Positions 49,914 through 59,707 of a stretch of 64,000 nucleotides of DNA are shown here, one piece after another. The DNA comes from Muscardinus avellanarius (lineage: Eukaryota; Chordata; Mammalia; Rodentia; Gliridae), in assembly GCA_963383645.1 (NCBI GenBank), contig OY726576.1, positions 14,805,486 to 14,869,485 of the forward strand. The letters are read 5' to 3'. The position numbers and the translations under genes are program-made. How positions within the stretch are numbered: position 1 is the stretch's first letter; each line of letters begins with the position of its first letter. The notes beneath the pieces are model-generated. The model worked only from the letters and a program-made list of their open reading frames with translations. It made no database searches and had not been told where the DNA came from.

Positions 49914-50097
49914 TTTTTTTTGGTACTAGGATGGAGCCCAGGGGCATTCTATCTCTGAGCTATACCGCACCCCCTTTTAATTTTTTTTAATTTTGAAATA
50001 AGGTCTTGCTGAGTTGTTGAGGCTGACCTCAGACCCACGATCCTCCTGTCTCAGCCTCCCAAGTACTAGAATTATAGTTGTGTGCCACTTTGAGCAG
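49914..50097 (-). mobile_element. B1-dID SINE, diverged
   Basis: ID half (GGTACTAGGATGGAGCCCAG) and B1 half. AAACACTT repeats at its edges suggest the target-site duplication. Confidence 0.88.
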
Positions 50098-50134
50098 TTT
50101 TAAACACTTCTGACATATAATAACATCAAATAGT

Positions 50135-50258
50135 CAAGTCTGTGAGGCACTGTCATTATATCTCTAGTATAAATGAGTATACTGACGCACCAGCAGGCTA
50201 AGCAGTTTGCTAAGATCGCACAGGCAGGAGAAAGATCTGGGGTTCTAATCCAGGAAAC
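50135..50258 (-). repeat. MIR relic
   Basis: GAGTATACTGACGCACCAGC, then GCAGTTTGCTAAGATCGCAC and GATCTGGGGTTCTAATCCAG, is a reverse MIR. Confidence 0.6.
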
Positions 50259-50259
50259 T

Positions 50260-50880
50260 GCTTCAAGGGGCACAAGGGCCCGGCGGTGGTAGACCACTCA
50301 TCATCATTAGAGACTTGAAAACCGTCACGAACACCACAGAGGGATTGAAAGTGCTCCCAGACTAGACACGTGGGATTTGGTGGTCCCCGGCATAAAGCGT
50401 TTTCCTGCCTCTGGACTGACACACGTTACGCGGGCTGGTGGTCACCCCGCAGACCCGAGCCGCCAGCTCTGCCGTGTTTAATCACCCGTGCGAACAAGTG
50501 CTGTAGCCCTGGGCATCAGGCAGACTCCCTTCACAGCGAGAAGATTACAAAAAGGATACTGGGAGGGGGCGCAACTGGAATGTATACATTCTGAAGGTTG
50601 TAGATGAAATAATAAACATCTATGTGTAATATGTAATTTATTATTTAAGGTGTACACATATTTTCAAGATTATTCTAAAATATTGGGGCTTTTTTTCCCC
50701 AACTCTCATCTGTAAAACAGTTTCCTTCCTTCTCTCCCCGAGCACCTGGTCCTAGTATCATCATCACCGGGGACGGCTGCTACATCACTCACCCCTTCTA
50801 AGGTCCTTAAGTCCCCCTAGCCACATTTCCAGCCAGGACTTTTTGAGCCTTTATTTGAGCTATTGCTTAAGTAGTTCATT
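50260..50880. other. Unique sequence, nothing recognised
   Basis: No gene or mobile element recognised. Confidence 0.3.
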
Positions 50881-50886
50881 CTAGCT

Positions 50887-50887
<1 letters not shown>

Positions 50888-50935
<48 letters not shown>
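50888..50935 (+). repeat. (TG)n microsatellite at an ID tail
   Basis: About 24 units running directly into a minus-oriented ID half (TTACTGGGGATTGAACCC). Confidence 0.97.
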
Positions 50936-50939
<4 letters not shown>

Positions 50940-51344
50940 GGGGATTGAACCCAGGGGCATTCTACTTCTGAGCGGCATCCCCCCAGCCATATTTTTATTT
51001 TTATTTTTATTTATTTATTTATTTTTTGGTGGTACTGGGGGTGGAACCCAGAGGCTTTCTACCTCTGGACTATACTCCCAGACCTTTTTTTAATTTTATT
51101 TGGAAACAGGGTCTCACTAAGTTGCTGAGAGCCTCACTAAGTAGCTGAGGCTGGCTTCGAACCTGTGCGATCCTCCTGTCTCAGCCTCCCAGGCACAGGG
51201 ATTACAAGCGTGCGCCACCACTCCCGGCTCCCTATTTTTATTTTGAAACAGGGTCTCGCTAGGTTGGTGGAATCTCACTACTTGCTAAGACTGTCTTCAA
51301 ATCTGTGATCCTCCTGTCTCAGCCTCCCAAGTCCCATGACCGGC
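50936..51344 (-). mobile_element. Outer SINE split by a group B SINE
   Basis: ID half 50936-51003 and B1 half 51229-51344. Confidence 0.88.
51023..51228 (-). mobile_element. Inner B1-dID SINE, group B
   Basis: GGTGGTACTGGGGGTGGAAC to CACCACTCCCGGC, in the linker of the outer copy. Confidence 0.93.
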
Positions 51345-51550
51345 TTCGTCCTAGGTGTCTTTAATGTCAGGACAGGTTGTCTTTTCATTTCTATGATAGG
51401 TTAATATCCACTTCCTTAACATTTAAGGTACTGTTTATTTTTTTATTTGGCTTTGGCTTTGGGTTTTTTTTGGGGGGGAGGGCATTGCGGATAGAACCCA
51501 GGAGTGTTCTACCTGAGTTACACCCCACCTCTATTTTAATTTTTTTTTCA

Positions 51551-51746
51551 AAACTGGGGATGGGACCCAGGGGCATTCTACCTCTGAGAGACACCCCCAG
51601 CCCTATTTTATTATTATATATTATTGAAACAGGGTCTTACTGAGTTGCAAAGGGCCTATTAAATAGCTGAAGCTGGCTGCGAACCGACAGCCTCCTGTCT
51701 CAGCCTCCCGAATGCTGGGATTACAAGCGTGCCTGCCACGCTCAGC
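51551..51746 (-). mobile_element. Inner B1-dID SINE, group A (first of two)
   Basis: AACTGGGGATGGGACCCAGG to GCCTGCCACGCTCAGC. Confidence 0.92.
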
Positions 51747-51770
51747 TTAATTTTTATTTTATTTTATTTT

Positions 51771-51980
51771 AGTGGGTCTGGGGATGGAACCCAAGGGCAT
51801 TCGACCTCCGAGCTACACCTCCTGCCCTACTTTTTATTCTTTATTTTGAAACCGGGTCTCACTGAGTTGACTGAGTTGCAGAGGGCCTCACTAAGTAGCT
51901 GAGGCTGTCTGTGAACTGTGATCCTCCAGGTCTCAGCCTCCCGAATGCTGGGATGACAAGCGTGCGCCACCACGCCCGGC
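51771..51980 (-). mobile_element. Inner B1-dID SINE, group A (second of two)
   Basis: AGTGGGTCTGGGGATGGAAC to CACCACGCCCGGC. Contains a small tandem repeat of TGAGTTGAC. Confidence 0.93.
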
Positions 51981-52187
51981 TCTTAATTTTTATTTTGAAG
52001 CAGGTTCTCACTGAGTTGCTGCCGAGGGTCTTACTAAGTAGTTGAGGCTGGCCTCCCTGGGACCTGTTCTCCTGCCATCTCAGTCTCTCAAGTACTTGAA
52101 TTACCAGTGTGCGCCACCACGCCCGGCTCCCCGTGTTGCTAGTTTTGGTACACCAGCATACCCAGCGATGTATTTCTTTCTTTCTTT

Positions 52188-52347
52188 TGAGCTACAGCCC
52201 CAGTCATTTTTTATTTTGTATTTAAAACAGGGTCTCACTGAGTTGCTGAAGGCCTCACTAAATTGCTAAGGTTGGTCTCAAATCTACCAGACTCCTTTCT
52301 CAGCCTCCCAAGTACTGGAATTATAAGCGTTTGCCATCACACCTGGT
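52188..52347 (-). mobile_element. B1-dID SINE, ID half mostly lost
   Basis: GAGCTACAGCCCCAGTCATT through to CATCACACCTGG. Confidence 0.83.
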
Positions 52348-52369
52348 TAAATGTATTTCTTCCCACAAA

Positions 52370-52430
52370 CACACTGGAGATTGAACCCAAGGATGTTCTG
52401 CCTCTGAGCTACATCTCCAGCCTTTTTAAA
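52370..52430 (-). mobile_element. Isolated ID half
   Basis: CACTGGAGATTGAACCCAAG to GCTACATCTCCAGCC. Confidence 0.78.
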
Positions 52431-52469
52431 TTTTATTTATTTAGTTATTATTATTATTATTATTATTTT

Positions 52470-52664
52470 TTTTGGTGGTACTTGGGGGTGGAACCCAGAG
52501 GCTTTCTACCTCCGGGCTATACTCCCAGACCCATTTTATATTTTGTTTGGAAACAAGCTGCTGAGAGCCTCACTAAGTACCTAAGGCTGGCTTTGAACCT
52601 GTGCGATCCTCCTGTCTCAGCCTCCCAAGCGCGGGGATTACAAGCGTGCACCACCACACACGGC
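52470..52664 (-). mobile_element. B1-dID SINE, group B
   Basis: TTGGTGGTACTTGGGGGTGG to CACCACACACGGC. It follows a TTA repeat (52447-52466). Confidence 0.92.
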
Positions 52665-52696
52665 TTTACAAGATCCTGTTTTAAAATAAAAAATAA

Positions 52697-52894
52697 GCCG
52701 GGTGTGGTGGTGCACTCCTGTCATCCCAGTACTTGGGAGGCTGAAACAGGAGGATTGCAGGTTCAAGGACAGCCTCAGCAAATAGTGAGGTTCTCATTAA
52801 CCTAGGGGGGCCGTGTTTCTAAATAAGAAAAATAAAATGGCGCTGAGGGTGTAGCTCAAAGATAGCATACCTCTGGGTTCGATCCCCAGTACCA
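52697..52894 (+). mobile_element. B1-dID SINE
   Basis: GCCGGGTGTGGTGGTGCACT to GATCCCCAGTACCAC with a CACA-rich tail. Confidence 0.92.
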
Positions 52895-52937
52895 CACACA
52901 AACACACAAAAACACAAACATGATAAAATAAAATAAA

Positions 52938-52995
52938 ATAGGGCTAGGGTATAGCTTGAAGGTGGACTGCCCCTGAGTTCAATCCTCGACACCAC
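52938..52995 (+). mobile_element. Isolated ID half
   Basis: GGGCTAGGGTATAGCTTGAA to ATCCTCGACACCAC. It may belong to the B1 scrap at 52665-52696, interrupted by the preceding SINE. Confidence 0.75.
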
Positions 52996-53071
52996 AAAAA
53001 TAAATAAATACATAAATAAAATAAAGCCCTCTTTCATGAAACCTGCAAAAGACTTGCATAATCCTCAGTGT

Positions 53072-53263
53072 GAGGTGGGCGTGGTGGCACCCCCTTGTAA
53101 TCCCAGTTCTTGGAAGGCTGAGACAGGAGGATGGCGGGTTTGAAGCCAGCCTCAGCAGCTTAGCGAGGCCCTCCGCAACTCAGTGGGTCCCTGTTTCAAA
53201 ATAAACTAGCGCTGAGGGCGTAGCCTGGAGGTAGAATGCCCCTGGGCTCAATTCCCAACACTA
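53072..53263 (+). mobile_element. B1-dID SINE
   Basis: GAGGTGGGCGTGGTGGCACC to AATTCCCAACACTA. Confidence 0.9.
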
Positions 53264-53289
53264 TTAAAATAAAATAAGGTAAGCGAGAG

Positions 53290-54140
53290 AATCCGAGGGA
53301 AGAGGAAAGATTCTGGAGCCTTAGGTAATTAAATGAAAGGAACTTAAGTCATTTTTATCTTATGTCCGGCTACAAACCACATGTTAACTTCATACATGGC
53401 ACTAGCACGCTTAACGCAGTCAGCGACTCACCCCTGGTCCCGAGCGAGCCGGCTGGTCTGGGACACAGCCGGACCCCAGTCTGGCTGATTCTTTTGAGAG
53501 CGTGGAGAAGGTTTCTAAGCCGGCCCCTAATTTGGATGGCCGCTCTGGACGTCTGCGGGGCAGTGTCGACTGGATGCCAACGCTGGTTAATTTAGTATTC
53601 TTTCGTTGCCTCGTGGTTGTATAGCTGTGCGCAGTGTTTCACAAAGAAAATGGCAAAGCAATTTGGGACGATGAAGTGAGAATGCTCAATTTTAATTTTC
53701 TGGGCTTCTGTTGCAAATCACAACAAGTAAACAATCCGAGCCAACTCCACGTAGGTATCGGTCTCTAAAGATGCCCGGGAGCCTTCGTAAGTCCTGAGGG
53801 GCTGTGTTTGCCCACACGTGTTTTCTTCTGGAAAAGCCCGTCAGTCTTTCCGAGGTAGACAGAGTCCGGGCTGCCATCTGAGGAGCGCCTCGTGGTGCGT
53901 GCGCTCCTGGCCCCAGTCGTGCCGGCGGCTTGAAATGGGTTACGAGGGAGTGTTCACACCCCAGAAACTGGCAAGTCTACACTCAAGGCTCCTTCCAGCC
54001 CTCGACACAGCTCCCTGCCCGAGCGAGTTCACCTCCCTGCGCCTGGGAAATAGTAGGAAGACTTCTTTCTATGTGATTCTGAAGGTACAGGGATGGAAAA
54101 CACCTGCCCTGTGTGTGTTTAGGTATTTAAGTAGCTAATG
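53290..54140. other. SINE-free unique block, candidate conserved non-coding element
   Basis: About 850 bp without a mobile element inside the densest SINE region. The part at 53570-53740 is AT-rich and low in CpG decay signs. A regulatory role is inference. Confidence 0.25.
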
Positions 54141-54144
54141 CGTA

Positions 54145-54342
54145 GCCGGGCGTGGTGGCGCACACTTGTAATCCCAGCGCTTGGGAGGCTGAGACAGGAG
54201 GATCGCACAGGTTCAAAGCCAGCCTCAGCTACTTAGTGAGGCTCTCAGCACCTTTGTGAGACCCTGTTTACAAACAAAATATAAAATTGGTCTGGGAGTG
54301 TAGCCCGGAGGTAGAAGGCCCCTTGGTTCCATCCCTAGTACC
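54145..54342 (+). mobile_element. B1-dID SINE, group B, with near-exact target-site duplication
   Basis: GCCGGGCGTGGTGGCGCACA to CATCCCTAGTACCA. TAGCTAATGC (before) and TAGCTAGTGC (54374 on) flank it. Confidence 0.94.
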
Positions 54343-54450
54343 ATAAAAAGAAATAAGTAAATAAATAAATAGATAGCTAGTGCATATTTGATACTGAAAT
54401 ATAAGCAAGCCAAAAAGCAGGAGAAAGGTTACAGTAAAAAGAAAAACAAT

Positions 54451-54610
54451 TTTTTGTGATATTAGGGATTGAAGTCAGGACATTCAACCTCCAGGCTACA
54501 CCCCCAGCGCTTTTTGAGTTTTGAGTCGGGGTCTCGCCAGGTTGCTGAGAGTTTCACTAAGCTGCTGAGGCTGTCCTCGAACCCCGTGACCCTCCTAGCC
54601 CAGCCTACCA
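54451..54610 (-). mobile_element. B1-dID SINE, 5' end lost
   Basis: ID half GATATTAGGGATTGAAGTCA and a B1 half that stops early at CCTAGCCCAGCC. Confidence 0.82.
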
Positions 54611-54914
54611 TCGCGACTGCCTCACAAGTTTCCTTCTTAACCTGGACTTCTCGTTTCTTTGCTGAGAGGCAAACTGTTTTCCTAAATCCTTCCAAGGGGT
54701 GTTCCCTGCATATAGGAGCATATGTATATCCATATTTACACATTTTAAGTGGTAGCATATCACAACAGTGGGCTGCCATGTACATATGTATATATAAAAT
54801 ATGCTATTACATAGCATATGTAATTGCAAGGAGTATATATATATACACATATATAATCTTAGGGATTGTGTATAAAGATCTAATCTCAGATTATTCTAAA
54901 TGGTTGCATATAGA

Positions 54915-54916
<2 letters not shown>

Positions 54917-54958
<42 letters not shown>
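54917..54958 (+). repeat. (TG)n microsatellite at an ID tail
   Basis: About 21 units running into a minus-oriented ID half. Confidence 0.97.
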
Positions 54959-54960
<2 letters not shown>

Positions 54961-55015
54961 CTGAGGACTGAACACTAGAGCCTTCTACCTCCAGGCTATA
55001 CCTCCAGCCCTATTT
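54959..55015 (-). mobile_element. Isolated ID half
   Basis: TTCTGAGGACTGAACACTAG to CTATACCTCCAGCCC. Confidence 0.75.
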
Positions 55016-55087
55016 ACAAAATATATCCTCTTATTGGTGCACTGAAGTTTCACATCATAATGAAGGTCAGAGTGTTAGCAATGCACG

Positions 55088-55172
55088 TACTCCCCAGCTC
55101 TCTCCCGGCCCTCTCCCGGCTCTCTCCCCGCTCTCTCCCCGCTCTCTCCCGGCTGGCTCTCTCCCCGCTCCC
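55088..55172 (+). repeat. Pyrimidine-rich minisatellite
   Basis: Six or seven units of about 12 bp based on GCTCTCTCCCCG, ending in a C9 run. Confidence 0.93.
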
Positions 55173-55390
55173 CCCCCCTATCCATACGTGATACAAAGAT
55201 TGCTTTGGAGATTTCAGTGGAAGATAATTCCTTCATCAATTCTCCCTCCCCTAGACCCATTCCTTCACTCCCCTGGGGATTCTCCCTTCTCTAAAATCCT
55301 TCTTGTGTCCCGATTCCTCCTTAGTTTCAACATATGAGAGAGAATATATAACCCTTCACTTTCTGGGACTGTCTCCAGCCCAGTGTTAAT

Positions 55391-55400
55391 ATTGTTGTTG

Positions 55401-55443
<43 letters not shown>
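55391..55443 (+). repeat. (ATT)n microsatellite
   Basis: (GTT)4 followed by about fourteen ATT units, at the A/T-rich tail of the next SINE. Confidence 0.96.
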
Positions 55444-55446
55444 CAT

Positions 55447-55631
55447 TTGGTGGTACTGGGGTTCCTGGAAGCCCTTCTACCTCCAGGCTACACTCCCAGA
55501 CCTATTTTTACATTTTTATTTGGAAACAGGGTCTCCTAAGCCAGCGCGCGCGGTTGGCTTCGAACCTGCGCGATCCTCCTGTCTCTGCCTCCCAAGCGCG
55601 GGGATTACAAGTGTGCGCCACCATGCCCGGC
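55447..55631 (-). mobile_element. B1-dID SINE, group B
   Basis: ID half GGTTCCTGGAAGCCCTTCTA and B1 half ending CACCATGCCCGGC. It is followed by the remains (55640-55725) of an older same-orientation SINE. Confidence 0.93.
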
Positions 55632-55947
55632 TATTATTATTATTTTTAAACAGGGTCTCACGAAGTGGCTGAGGCTGGCTCTGAGCCTGGATTCTCCTGT
55701 CTCAGCCACCGTGCGGCTGGCGTCTAGCTGACTTTTAAGGACTTCTGTGATTTCTCTTGGAGGCACCGTGACATACTTGACCTGCCTCTGTTGATGGCAC
55801 TGAGGTTACGTCCCGTCTCTTGCTGGAGCGAGTGAAGGGCATTGCTGTGGTTTCCAGCCTGGATGTCCCCAAGGCCCGTGTGCTACAGGCTTGTGCTTTG
55901 GGGTGCCGCTGTTGGGAGGGGGGCCTCAGGAGAGGGCCCCCCCCTCT

Positions 55948-56123
55948 GTTTTTTGAACCCAGGGACATTCTACCTCTGAGCTACATCCCCGACCCTATTT
56001 TATTTTTTGAAACAGGGTCTCACTAAGTTACAGAGGTTCTCACTAAATAGCTGAGGCTGGCAGTGAACCTGCATCCTCCTATCTCAGTCTGCCAAGCGCT
56101 GGGATTACAAGCACGTGCCTGGC
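55948..56123 (-). mobile_element. B1-dID SINE, tail of ID lost
   Basis: TTTTTGAACCCAGGGACATT to AAGCACGTGCCTGGC. Confidence 0.87.
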
Positions 56124-56129
56124 TCCTTC

Positions 56130-56430
56130 TCTCTATATAAGTTAATTATCTCAGTTATTTTGTTATGATGAAATGACCTTGTCTTTTGCACGTAAATAAG
56201 AGTGTCCCTGTAGGTTCAATTCTTGGACATGAACCATTAATTCAAGGAACGTGGGCATCTTAAATTCTGACTTGTTAGACTTCCTTTCAAGGTGTGCCAA
56301 CTTACCCACCAACTGGTGACGTCGGTGAGTGCTGAGTCCGCATGGCCTCAGGAGATTGGGCAGCTCTCCGATCTGGGCCACCTGGTAGTCTTGGCATCTT
56401 GGACAGGTAAATGATCTCCATTTTTTATTT
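56130..56430. other. Unique sequence, nothing recognised
   Basis: AT-rich spacer between SINEs. No gene or repeat recognised. Confidence 0.3.
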
Positions 56431-56448
56431 TTTATTTTTATTTTTTTG

Positions 56449-56645
56449 CAGTCTGGGGATGAAACCCAGGGGCATTCTACCTCCAAGCTGCACACCCAGC
56501 CCTATTTTTATTCTTTGTTTTTGAAACAAGGTCTCACTAAGTTGTGGAGGGCTGACTAAATAGCCGAGGCTGGCCACAAACCTATGATCCTCCTGTCTCA
56601 GCCTCCCAAGCGCGGGGATTACAAGCGTGCGCCCACACGTCCGGC
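56449..56645 (-). mobile_element. B1-dID SINE, group A
   Basis: GCAGTCTGGGGATGAAACCC to CCCACACGTCCGGC. Confidence 0.92.
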
Positions 56646-56649
56646 TTCC

Positions 56650-56955
56650 CATTGTTTTTGTTGATGGAGAAATTCGGGAGGGGGGGCACAGGGCTTGCCA
56701 AAGCCACCCAGACGCGGCTCTGTGCACAGAGCAGAGCTTTAAAGGGCAGGTTCCGCGGGAGGCTGGCGCCGCAGCCCTGCCCGGCCCTCAGGTCCTCCAG
56801 CCATGCTCTGCAGGCTCTTCTCAATGCCTGCTTTTCTTGAGTGTGATTTCTCAGGAACGTGAGGTTCAAGAGGGTGTGAGGCGCTGGTGTTCTGGAAGCT
56901 TCTGTACGGTGTGTTCTGAATTGCTGTGACAGACTCCGCTTACTGAAAGACAGAC
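56650..56955. other. Unique sequence, nothing recognised
   Basis: GC-rich, no mobile element or gene recognised. Confidence 0.3.
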
Positions 56956-56959
56956 ATTG

Positions 56960-57145
56960 GCCGGGGTGGCGCACGCTTGTAATCCCAGCATTCAGGAGGC
57001 AGAGACCAGAGGAGCGCAGTTTGCGGACAGCCTCAGCTACTTGGCGAGGCCATGAGATCCTTTTTCAAAAATAAAGAGACTAAAAATAGGGCTGGGGGTG
57101 TAGCTTGGAGATACAATGCCCCTGGGTTCCATCCCCAGTACCACC
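56960..57145 (+). mobile_element. B1-dID SINE, group A
   Basis: GCCGGGGTGGCGCACGCTTG to CCATCCCCAGTACCACC. The flanks share AGACAT. Confidence 0.93.
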
Positions 57146-57316
57146 AAAAAACAAAAACAAAAACAAAAAATAGACATCATCGCCTTCCTGTGACTCCACA
57201 TTTCCTAAAGACTGTGGACCAGAACACCAGCAGCGCGTTAGATCTGGTTACAAATGCAGTTTGGGGGCCCCACAGAAGACTTAATAATTAGATATTCTGG
57301 GTGGAGGACCTAGCAA

Positions 57317-57318
<2 letters not shown>

Positions 57319-57363
<45 letters not shown>
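57319..57363 (+). repeat. (TG)n microsatellite at an ID tail
   Basis: About 22 units, continuing into the minus-oriented ID half at 57386. Confidence 0.97.
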
Positions 57364-57366
<3 letters not shown>

Positions 57367-57385
57367 GGGGGGGGAAAGAGAGAGG

Positions 57386-57553
57386 GTCTGGGGATTGACT
57401 GAACCTGGGACATTCTACCTCTGAGCTAGACCTCTAGCTCTATTCTATTTTTTATTTTGAATTATTTTGAAACAGGGTCTCTCTAAGTTGCAGAGGGCCT
57501 CGCTAACTTGCTGAGGCTGGCCTCAAACCTGCCTCAGCCTCCCAAGTGCTGGG
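57386..57553 (-). mobile_element. B1-dID SINE inserted in MER5A, 5' end short
   Basis: GGTCTGGGGATTGACTGAAC to CCCAAGTGCTGGG. The B1 end CACCACGCCCGGC is missing. Confidence 0.87.
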
Positions 57554-57722
57554 TTTAACAGGCCCTCTAGAGGAGCACTGGTGAGCACTGAAGTCTGAGA
57601 AGCAGCTGAATCCCAGACTAAAGCCTGTGGTTTGGGTGTGCACGCCCCTGTTCACTGTTTCCCAACCCACCTTGCCCATCCTATTTCTTCCCTCTGTTCT
57701 ACAATATCTCAACATGCACCTA

Positions 57723-57823
57723 GTGTTTGCTTTGGCAGCACAGATACTAAATCTGGAACAGTAAAGAGAAGATTAGCATGGCTCCTGCAGGGATGACACC
57801 CACATCCGTGAAGTGCTCCATAG
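57723..57823 (+). pseudogene. U6 snRNA retropseudogene
   Basis: About 101 bp matching U6 from GTGTTTGCTTTGGCAGCACA (U6 reads GTGCTCGCTTCGGCAGCACA) through GAGAAGATTAGCATGGC to the GTGCTCCATA end (U6 GCGTTCCATA). It has several substitutions and a short deletion in the CCCTGCGCAAGG part, and lacks the T-run terminator. No upstream U6 promoter elements are evident, so it is almost certainly inactive. Confidence 0.9.
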
Positions 57824-57837
57824 TAAAACAAAATAAA

Positions 57838-58029
57838 GCCGGGCGTGGTGGTGCACGCTTGTAGTCCCTGGGAGGCTGAGACAGGAGGATCGTGGTTCGC
57901 GGACAGCCTCAGCTACTTAGTGAGCCCCTCTGCAACTCAGTGAGCCCCTGTTTCCAAATAAAGAATAAAAAATAGGGCTGGGGTATAGCTCAGAGGTAGA
58001 ATGCCCCTGGGTTCCATCCCCATACCCGC
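57838..58029 (+). mobile_element. B1-dID SINE, group A
   Basis: GCCGGGCGTGGTGGTGCACG to CCATCCCCATACC. It lacks the GCATTCGGGAGG part of the B1 half and sits 14 bp behind the U6 pseudogene. Confidence 0.93.
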
Positions 58030-58177
58030 AATAAATAAATAAGTCAATAAATAATATAAAAAATAAATAAAACCTTCCTTCACCTTCTCACCTTTGGGCT
58101 TGGGGCAGAAACTTCTAATTGCCCCCTATTTTCCCTAGAGCAATATAGATTAATTAATTAATTTATTTATTTATTTT

Positions 58178-58377
58178 GCAGTACTAGGGATAGAACCCAG
58201 GGGCATTCTACCTCCAAGCTACACCCCCAACCCTATTTTTTATTCTTTATTTTAAAACAGCATCTAACTCAATTGCAGAGGGCCTCACTAAGTAGCTGAG
58301 GCTGTCCGCGAACCACGATCCTCTGGTCTCGGCCTCCCAAATGCTGGGATTACAAGCGTGCGCCACCACGCCCGGCT
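58178..58377 (-). mobile_element. B1-dID SINE, group A, with exact 12-bp target-site duplication
   Basis: Complete dimer. CCTAGAGCAATA flanks it at 58134-58145 and 58379-58390. Confidence 0.95.
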
Positions 58378-58495
58378 ACCTAGAGCAATAGAAGTTCACA
58401 TGTTTAGAATTACATTTCCCAGCATTCCTTGTAACTACATTGTGGCCCATTCCATGTGAGACTAAGCGCTGTACAACTTTATTATATATATAAAG

Positions 58496-58497
<2 letters not shown>

Positions 58498-58541
<44 letters not shown>
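58498..58541 (+). repeat. (TG)n microsatellite at an ID tail
   Basis: About 21 units running into a minus-oriented ID half. Confidence 0.97.
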
Positions 58542-58547
<6 letters not shown>

Positions 58548-58727
58548 GGGATTGAACCCAGGGGCCTTCTACCTCCGGGCTATACCCCCAGCCCTATTTT
58601 GTGTTTTATTTGGAACCAGGGTCTCCCTTAGTTGCCTCATCAAGTTGCTCAGGTGACGCTGAGCCTGCGATCTTCCTGCCTCGGCCTCCCAGACCCTGGG
58701 ATTACAGGTGTGCACCGCCATGTCGGC
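58542..58727 (-). mobile_element. B1-dID SINE
   Basis: TTACTAGGGGATTGAACCCA to CACCGCCATGTCGGC. Confidence 0.9.
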
Positions 58728-58729
58728 CT

Positions 58730-59560
58730 CCACCGCTGTTACTTGGATCTGTGCTGACGTCCTTGACTCTAAACGCCCCGCACAAGGCCTCCCCCTGCAG
58801 CCTCCGCTCCCTGGCAGCGCCCCACCTGCCTCCGCTCCCTGGTCCTTCACGATTTCTCTTTACGGGGCGCCCATCCCTTCAGAGGCCCTGTTGCTGGCCA
58901 GCGTGGACTCGTGTCCCGGGGCCGAGGGGCCCTTGGCGCGGGGCCACGTCCACCGCTTGGCCCGTCTCCGCAGATCTGGCTGACGTCCGGCGCGGAGTGG
59001 GTCCCGGCAGACATTTCTCAGTGGCAATTTGAAGCCGGCGCTTTCATTTTTCTTTGCTCCCAGCTCTATCACGCTTTGATAAATACTTTGGAGAAGCAAT
59101 TCATACTCTGGGATGGTGGCCTGAATTTTTTTCCCGTCTCCCCAGAGCAGCCGTGGAGCAAGTGGGCTGAGACTGAGCACTAATGGGTACTTCGTGGATG
59201 ACCCAGAGAGCCGGGAGTAGGAGGGAGAAATAAATCAGCAGAAAGCAATTCATTACGCTCCGAGGCCCCGGAAGCCCCGCTCCCGCTCCCTGCCGGCAAT
59301 GAGTGCTGTGCACAGGCCTCAGGGGTAAGATTGGTGAGAAACCGTGACACTGGGAGACCTTTCTGGAAAGGCCACCCCGCACCGCACCGCAGGCCGGTTT
59401 CTGCCCCAGGAGCCTCTGGCTCCTCAGAACAACGCCCGTCCCCTTGGCCGGGCTGGATCAGAACACCCTGACCTTCGCTGTGACTCAGAACTGAAGGGCT
59501 GCAGGCGCTGTCAGGTGGACTGGTGCTCCCGGCCCTGCTGCCCTCCATCTCCGGCCATAC
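58730..59560. other. SINE-free unique block, candidate conserved non-coding element
   Basis: About 830 bp without a mobile element. The stretch 59010-59260 looks less decayed than its surroundings, but no gene is recognised. Confidence 0.25.
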
Positions 59561-59562
59561 AA

Positions 59563-59700
59563 GCCATTAATATTTCATTGGCTCATCAAATATTTATTGG
59601 GTGTCAGTTTTGTGCCGGGCTCTGTACAAGGCGCTTGGAATCCAAGGATGAAAAAATACACCCTCTCTGTCCTCAAGCTCTCATGGAGAAACCACAATCT
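59563..59700 (+). repeat. Ancient L2-class relic
   Basis: CATCAAATATTTATTGGGTG, then TGTGCCGGGCTCTGTACAAG and GTCCTCAAGCTCTCATGGAG, follow a common mammalian ancient-repeat order. Confidence 0.5.
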
Positions 59701-59707
59701 CAATAAT

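Larger units (their letters stand above)
51471..52127 (-). mobile_element. Outer SINE split by two successive SINE insertions
   Basis: ID half at 51471-51550 and B1 half at 51981-52127. Two complete group A SINEs lie between, in the same orientation. Confidence 0.8.
57207..57612 (+). mobile_element. MER5A (hAT-Charlie) DNA transposon split by a SINE
   Basis: The left part (57207-57321: GTGGACCAGAACACCAGCAG, TTACAAATGCAGTTTGGGGG, CCTAGCAATCTGTG) and right part (57556-57612: TTTAACAGGCCCTCTAG, GTCTGAGAAGCAGCTG) line up in order with MER5A. A TG repeat and a minus-oriented SINE lie between them. Confidence 0.75.

Noticed and set aside
54469..54978. Open frames made of CVCVCV, LSLSLS or YLFIYLFI runs at many positions
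   Set aside because: They are translations of TG, GA and AAAT repeats.
55088..55172. Regular short repeats that might suggest a CRISPR array
   Set aside because: Units are contiguous with no spacers, and the DNA is mammalian.
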